A stretch of 64,000 nt of DNA from Diphasiastrum complanatum (lineage: Eukaryota > Streptophyta > Lycopodiopsida > Lycopodiales > Lycopodiaceae), in NCBI GenBank assembly GCA_029204225.1, contig CM055108.1, positions 10,202,293 to 10,266,292 on the forward strand, read 5' to 3'. Position numbers and translations under genes: made by a program. This document shows positions 59,576 to 64,000 of this stretch, piece after piece (the first letter of the stretch is position 1; every line of letters begins with the position of its first letter). The notes beneath the pieces are model-generated. The model saw nothing but the letters and a program-made list of their open reading frames with translations. It did no database searches and was not told the DNA's origin.

Positions 59576-61204
59576 TTATCTAAACTTATCAAATTTTTCT
59601 CCAGTAAGTGGCTTAGTGAAAATATCAGCTAGTTGTTCTTCTGTGCTACAATGAACAACATGAATTTCACGACTTAGCAGCTTTTCACGTATGAAGTGAT
59701 ATTGAATCTCAATGTGTTTAGTTCTCGCATGGAACACTGGATTCTTTGCTAGCTGAATGCCACTCTGACTGTCGCTATGTAAAGTTGTGGGATTTTTTTG
59801 CTTCATGCCAATCTCTTCCAAGATTTGTCTCAACCATATAGCTTCTTGTGCAGCACTACACATTGCCTTATACTCAGCTTCTGTGGTGGAAAGAGCAATT
59901 GTACTTTGCTTCTTACTAGACCAGGAAAAGCAATTACCACAAAACTGGAATATATATCCTGTGGTGGATCTACGATCATCATAGTCACCTCTCCAGTCCG
60001 CATCCACATAGCCACACAACTCAGGTAAACCATCATGCTTCCTGTAAATCAAGCCATAATCTGATGTGCCTATCACATAACGCAAAATGCTTTTAGCTGC
60101 TTTCCAATGCGTTTCCGTAGGTGCTGCCATAAACTGACTTACAATGCCAACAGCATAGCATATATCTGGTCTAGTTGTGATAAGGTAAATCAAGCTCCCT
60201 ACTAACTGTCTATATAGCGTAGCATCAAATGACTGTGATTCATCAAGCTTAGAAAGCTTTTTACCTGGTTCAATAGGAGTGTTTACTGGTTTGCAATCCT
60301 GCAACCTAAACCTGTGTAGTAACTCTTTGACATATTTCACTTGTGTTAAACCCACTTCATGTCTTTTTTGCCACACTTCTACTCCAAGGCAGTAATGCAT
60401 CAGGCTGAGATCCGTCATCTCAAATTGTTCCATGAGGTCTTTCTTGATTATGTCTATCATCTCTTGATTATTTCCCGTAATAATAAAGTCATCAACATAA
60501 AGAGCAATCAAAGCAACCATACCATCAAAGCATAAGACATATAGATTTGGATCAGAATGTGTTCTCACCATCCCCTTTGAACGAAAGTAGGCATCAATCC
60601 TGCTATACCACGCATGAGGTGCTTGTTTAAGACCATAAAGCGCTTTCTTCAAGCGACATACTTTATTTTCCTGTCCTTTCGTTACAAAGCCTTCAGGTTG
60701 ATCCATGAACACTTCTTCTTCTAACTCACCATTTAGAAAAGCAGATTTCACATCCATCTGATGCAAAGGCCAACCAAAATGTGAAGCTAAAGCAATAAGT
60801 AGATGTAGAGTATTCCACTTACACACCGGCGCAAAGGTCTCCTCATAGTCAATGCCTTTATTTTGTGCGTACCCTTTGATTACCAATCTTGCTTTGTGCT
60901 TTGCTATGCTTCCATCTGCATGGTACTTAGTTCTATATACCCATTTGCAACCAATGGCTTTCTTGCCAACTGGTGGTTCTTCTAAGTCCCATGTGCTATG
61001 CTTAGCAATTGACTCCATCTCCTCTCCCATGGCCTTGATCCAAATGTCATCATCCTTCGCTTCACCATAAGTCGAAGGTTCTTTGCTTTGAATAATGCTG
61101 GATAACAGAGCATAATTTGCTTCATACCTTTCAGGTAGTATCTTCTCTCTTGTTGATCTTCGTAGTTCTCCCTGGTTAGATGATCCTGGAAAGTAGGTTG
61201 GCAC
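59576..61204 (-). CDS. RT and RNase H of Copia-E
   Basis: An open frame of about 540 codons entered from upstream; the apparent start is a GTG, so it is not an independent gene. RT blocks: CKWVYRTKYHADGS, ARLVIKGYAQNKGIDYEETF, MDVKSAFLNGELEEEVFMDQ, LKKALYGLKQAPHAWYSRID and ALYVDDFIITG with an intact catalytic pair. RNase H blocks: GYVDADWRGD, KKQSTIALSTTEAEYKAM, LHSDSQSGIQLAKNP and LADIFTKPL. All catalytic residues seem present. Expression would require reading through the disrupted junction at 61207-61442. Confidence 0.92.
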   Translation of the reverse strand: MPTYFPGSSNQGELRRSTREKILPERYEANYALLSSIIQSKEPSTYGEAKDDDIWIKAMGEEMESIAKHSTWDLEEPPVGKKAIGCKWVYRTKYHADGSIAKHKARLVIKGYAQNKGIDYEETFAPVCKWNTLHLLIALASHFGWPLHQMDVKSAFLNGELEEEVFMDQPEGFVTKGQENKVCRLKKALYGLKQAPHAWYSRIDAYFRSKGMVRTHSDPNLYVLCFDGMVALIALYVDDFIITGNNQEMIDIIKKDLMEQFEMTDLSLMHYCLGVEVWQKRHEVGLTQVKYVKELLHRFRLQDCKPVNTPIEPGKKLSKLDESQSFDATLYRQLVGSLIYLITTRPDICYAVGIVSQFMAAPTETHWKAAKSILRYVIGTSDYGLIYRKHDGLPELCGYVDADWRGDYDDRRSTTGYIFQFCGNCFSWSSKKQSTIALSTTEAEYKAMCSAAQEAIWLRQILEEIGMKQKNPTTLHSDSQSGIQLAKNPVFHARTKHIEIQYHFIREKLLSREIHVVHCSTEEQLADIFTKPLTGEKFDKFR

Positions 61205-61206
61205 AC

Positions 61207-61442
61207 ATGGATTTCCTCTTCCAAGAATCCATTCAAGAAAGCATTTGTCACATCAAGTTGGAAGAGCTCCCATTTGAAAGAAGTAGCAAGACATATGATT
61301 AATCTAATGGTTACAAGCTTTGTAACAGGTGCAAAGGTTTCATCATAATTTATGCCTTTGACTTGCTAAAAACCTTTTGCTACAAGTCTAGCTTTATACT
61401 TATGAATGGAACCGTCTTGATTATATTTCAATCTATATATCC
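61207..61442 (-). pseudogene. Foreign Copia RT segment inserted in Copia-E
   Basis: About 78 codons reading CKWIYRLKYNQDGSIHKYKA, then KGINYDETFAPVTKLVTIR and LFQLDVTNAFLNGFLEEEIH, with one stop in place of Thr/Ala in KGF*Q. This is the RT finger region of another Copia family. Copia-E has its own version downstream (60690-61000), so the region is present twice. The segment also causes the stop after LLLVMDI. Confidence 0.85.
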
Positions 61443-63949
61443 ATTACAAGTAAGAGGTTTCTATCGCGGCTCTCCATCAATCTCTCAAACCACTTAGAGA
61501 GCTTTCTGTCAGGTGATCGGCTTCCTGGTGAAAATGTATCCCACGGTACATCCTTTTCCTTGCGTTTGTCACCTGCAATTTCAATCCTTCTTGCACCAAA
61601 ACGTTTGTCCCTACCTCTCCAACCTGTTTCTTGAGGTTGAGTAGTAGTATCTTGAGATGTATCCTCATGTTCATCACTCGGAAGGTCAATGAATGGATCA
61701 TCATCAGGTGATATCCTCACTATGCCATTTTTCCTACTGGATGTGTCTATCTTCTCAGCATCTTCGTCTTCATACATCTTGGATTCATCAAAGATAACAT
61801 CTCGGCTTATATGGATTTTGTTTTTGACTAGATCAAAACATCTATAGCCCTTCGCGTGATCATCATATCCTAGGAATATGCACTTGATAGCTTTTACATC
61901 AAGTTTACGTCTTTCTTCCTTAGGAATATGTACAAAGGCCTTACATCCAAAGATTCGCAAGTGGTTCACCTTTGGCTTCTTCTTTGTGAATGCTTCCTCA
62001 GGTGTAATTTTTGGTATGGCAATGGTAGGACTTCTATTTTGAAGATAGACTGCCGTGCTACATGCTTCTGACCAAAAATCTTTTGGTAATTTCATCTCAG
62101 CTAGCATAGATCTGGCACTTTCCACAATCGTACGATTTTTGCGCTCAGCTACACCATTGAGAGCAGGAGTATGAGCTTGCGTAAATTGTCTTTTAATCCC
62201 ACATTGATCACAAAGATCATTGAAGTCATTAGACTTATACTCACCTCCAATATCTGATCTTAGGACTTTGATCTTCTTACCTGTCTGATTTTCGACCAAG
62301 TTTTTGAAGTTTTTGAAGTTATCAAAAGCATCTGATTTCTTCTTCAAGAAGTAGATCCACGTCTTACGTGACATATCATCAATAAAGGTCATGAAATAGA
62401 AGGCTTTTCCTAAGGACATGGTTCTCATGGGCCCGCATAAATCTGTGTGGATTAAATCCAGGATGTTCTTTGCTCTTGCAACACCCCCTTTATTGAACTT
62501 CTCTCGATGCTGCTTCCCATATATACAAGATTCGCACATCGATTTCAAGTGATCTTCTATTGTAGGCAGTCCTGTTACCATCTCCAATTTTCTCATCAAA
62601 CTGAGGCTTCCCAAGTTCAAGTGACCAAGCCTCTTGTGCCACAACTCAGTTTGCGAAGGAACGGATGACACAAGTCCATGTTGCCCCTTGATTGTGGCAT
62701 TCAATATGTACAATTTTGTATTGGGCTCTCTTACTCCATTCGCAATAACTTTGAACTTTTGGTTCGCATCTTTCACAAAGCAACGATCATGGGCGAATTC
62801 TACTTTCAACTTTTGATCAGTAATGACTCCAACAGAAAGTAGATTTTTCTTCAAACCTGGTACGTAAAGTACCTCCCTGATCATCCTGCTTTTGCCGTTA
62901 GGCAGTTGGATTGAAACTGTGCCTATCCCCTTGATCATGCACACCTCACCATTTGCTTGTGAAACAGATGTTCCATTATCCAATGCCTTCAAACTACTGA
63001 ACCAGTTCTTGTTACCTGTCATGTGTCTTGTGGCTCCTGAGTCAATATACCATGCTTGATCATCTTGATTAGATGACAATGCAGATATGAAGATGCTAGA
63101 GTCTTCAGTCTCACCCTCATCGACAAGGTTATCTGCTTGTTTTGGTTTCCCCTTGCCTTGTTCCGCCAGGAATTTGCGACATTCACTCTTCCAGTGGCCC
63201 TTTTTACCACAATGGAAGCACTTGCCTTTCTTCTTAGTTTTGCTGGAAGATCCCTCATCCTCCTGAGACTTGGCAAATTGTTGTTTAGTCTTCTTCTTGC
63301 CCTTGCCCTTGCCTTGTTTTTGGCGTGTCGCAAGTGCCTGATCATCAGTATTTTGACATCTAGCTTTCACCATTTCTCGTCGTTGCTCTTCCTGCATCAA
63401 GATTCCTGTGAGCTCATCAAAGGTTGGCAATCTTTCTCTTGATGCTATTCCGCTCACAAACATCTGATAGGGTTCTGCAATGCCGCATAATGCATTATGC
63501 ACCAGCTCCACATCACGTATGCGTTCTCCAATAGAATGCAGTTCATCTCTCATTGTCTTGATTCTGGTCATGTACGTCTGAATGTGCTCTCCTTGCTCCA
63601 TGCGGGCACTATTCAACTTTGACTTCAGAAACATGATTCTTGACGGATTTGACGTCTCGAACTGCTCCTTTAGCACATCCCATGCCTGTCTGGGTGTAAC
63701 AGCATCACAAATGTGGGTAATGATGTGATCCTTCATTGACAAGTTAATGAAGGTCAAAGCTTTCCTCAACTTTTTGTCGAACACTTTGATGTCTGCTTCA
63801 TTTGGTGGCCTTCTCTCATCACCTGTGACGACTTCCCACACATCTTTCTCCATCAGTATGTTTTTCATTTTGAATTTCCACACTGCATAGTTGGAAATCC
63901 CGTCCAATTTGCTACTTTCACTCAAAATGGACTCTCCCATGTTTGCCAT
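61433..63949 (-). CDS. gag-pol: Gag-protease-integrase of Copia-E
   Basis: ATG 63949 opens MANMGESILSESSKLDGISN with a capsid of UBN2 type (NYAVWKFKMKNIL). A CFHCGKKGHWKSEC zinc knuckle lies near residue 243. Protease WYIDSGATRHMTG has its Asp at 303, then comes LWHKRLGHLNLGSL with CESCIYGKQ. The integrase core has D503 (LIHTDLCGP), D566 and E602, an exact DD35E. KIHISRDVIFDESK and an acidic linker follow. After 838 residues the frame stops at TAG where the foreign RT segment starts. In an undamaged element the frame would continue into RT. Confidence 0.93.
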   Translation of the reverse strand: MANMGESILSESSKLDGISNYAVWKFKMKNILMEKDVWEVVTGDERRPPNEADIKVFDKKLRKALTFINLSMKDHIITHICDAVTPRQAWDVLKEQFETSNPSRIMFLKSKLNSARMEQGEHIQTYMTRIKTMRDELHSIGERIRDVELVHNALCGIAEPYQMFVSGIASRERLPTFDELTGILMQEEQRREMVKARCQNTDDQALATRQKQGKGKGKKKTKQQFAKSQEDEGSSSKTKKKGKCFHCGKKGHWKSECRKFLAEQGKGKPKQADNLVDEGETEDSSIFISALSSNQDDQAWYIDSGATRHMTGNKNWFSSLKALDNGTSVSQANGEVCMIKGIGTVSIQLPNGKSRMIREVLYVPGLKKNLLSVGVITDQKLKVEFAHDRCFVKDANQKFKVIANGVREPNTKLYILNATIKGQHGLVSSVPSQTELWHKRLGHLNLGSLSLMRKLEMVTGLPTIEDHLKSMCESCIYGKQHREKFNKGGVARAKNILDLIHTDLCGPMRTMSLGKAFYFMTFIDDMSRKTWIYFLKKKSDAFDNFKNFKNLVENQTGKKIKVLRSDIGGEYKSNDFNDLCDQCGIKRQFTQAHTPALNGVAERKNRTIVESARSMLAEMKLPKDFWSEACSTAVYLQNRSPTIAIPKITPEEAFTKKKPKVNHLRIFGCKAFVHIPKEERRKLDVKAIKCIFLGYDDHAKGYRCFDLVKNKIHISRDVIFDESKMYEDEDAEKIDTSSRKNGIVRISPDDDPFIDLPSDEHEDTSQDTTTQPQETGWRGRDKRFGARRIEIAGDKRKEKDVPWDTFSPGSRSPDRKLSKWFERLMESRDRNLLLVMDI

Positions 63950-64000
63950 CGCAAAACTGCTTAAAACTTCTGCCTTAGGCTAGGAACAGTATGTCGAGGC
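63950..64000 (-). other. Leader of Copia-E
   Basis: Non-coding sequence just upstream of the gag ATG; the primer site is not within the window. Confidence 0.6.

Larger units (their letters stand above)
59576..64000 (-). mobile_element. Copia-E: nearly full-length Copia element running off the window
   Basis: Gag-protease-integrase frame, a disrupted junction with a foreign RT piece, then an open RT-RNase H frame. The 5' leader begins at 63950, and the 5' LTR lies beyond the window. Apart from the junction the coding sequence is well preserved. Confidence 0.9.

Overview
The window is nuclear DNA of a land plant with a large, repeat-rich genome. The evidence is many LTR retrotransposons with plant-type primer sites (initiator tRNA-Met sites in the Copia elements and chromoviruses, a tRNA-Asp site in an Athila/Tat-like Ty3/gypsy family), long CT/GA microsatellites, and one intron-containing plant gene. 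No bacterial operon, CRISPR array, tRNA or rRNA gene was seen. The lineage cannot be fixed by eye; the repeat load and the TE-filled introns would suit a fern or gymnosperm.

Layout. 1-1300: no gene. 1301-12411: Gypsy-1 (+), an internally deleted tRNA-Asp-primed element that keeps part of gag and a long accessory reading frame. It is split by Copia-A (3036-9272), a complete and apparently very young Copia element. 12412-14278: 220-bp tandem repeat, (CT)n tract and unclear DNA. 14279-16951: Copia fragments in opposing orientations. 16956-23822: a minus-strand Copia copy split by Copia-B (17083-22591, target duplication ATGAA), which is itself invaded or rearranged by Copia-C (+). 23823-32178: Gypsy-2 (-), the pol-bearing relative of Gypsy-1, with the same accessory frame placed after integrase. 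Its LTR sits inside Copia-F (32179-36079, -). 36280-39720: a Copia RNase H tail, inverted LTR fragments and decayed Copia-H (+). 39721-48904: mostly unassigned AT-rich DNA with a 296-bp (CT)n and a 114-bp (GA)n tract. 48905-51790: chromovirus remains (chromodomain, inverted LTR pair) joined to Copia pieces. 52420-53010: a decayed trihelix-like relic. 54433-57270: the last three recognisable exons of a GPAT9-type glycerol-3-phosphate acyltransferase (-), the only convincing host gene, with a hAT-like MITE in its 2.4-kb intron. 57561-59361: chromovirus and Copia-D LTR/leader pieces. 59362-64000: Copia-E (-), nearly full length, with a foreign RT segment spliced into its pol.

The elements share one logic. 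The LTR supplies promoter and ends, the tRNA site primes reverse transcription, gag packages the RNA, and protease, integrase, RT and RNase H process, copy and insert it. Only Copia-A has an intact polyprotein; the others are decayed or recombined. The most unusual content is the accessory protein of the Gypsy-1/2 family (an Athila-env-like position, a coiled-coil middle and an unrecognised C-terminal domain) and the doubled retropepsin domain of Gypsy-2.
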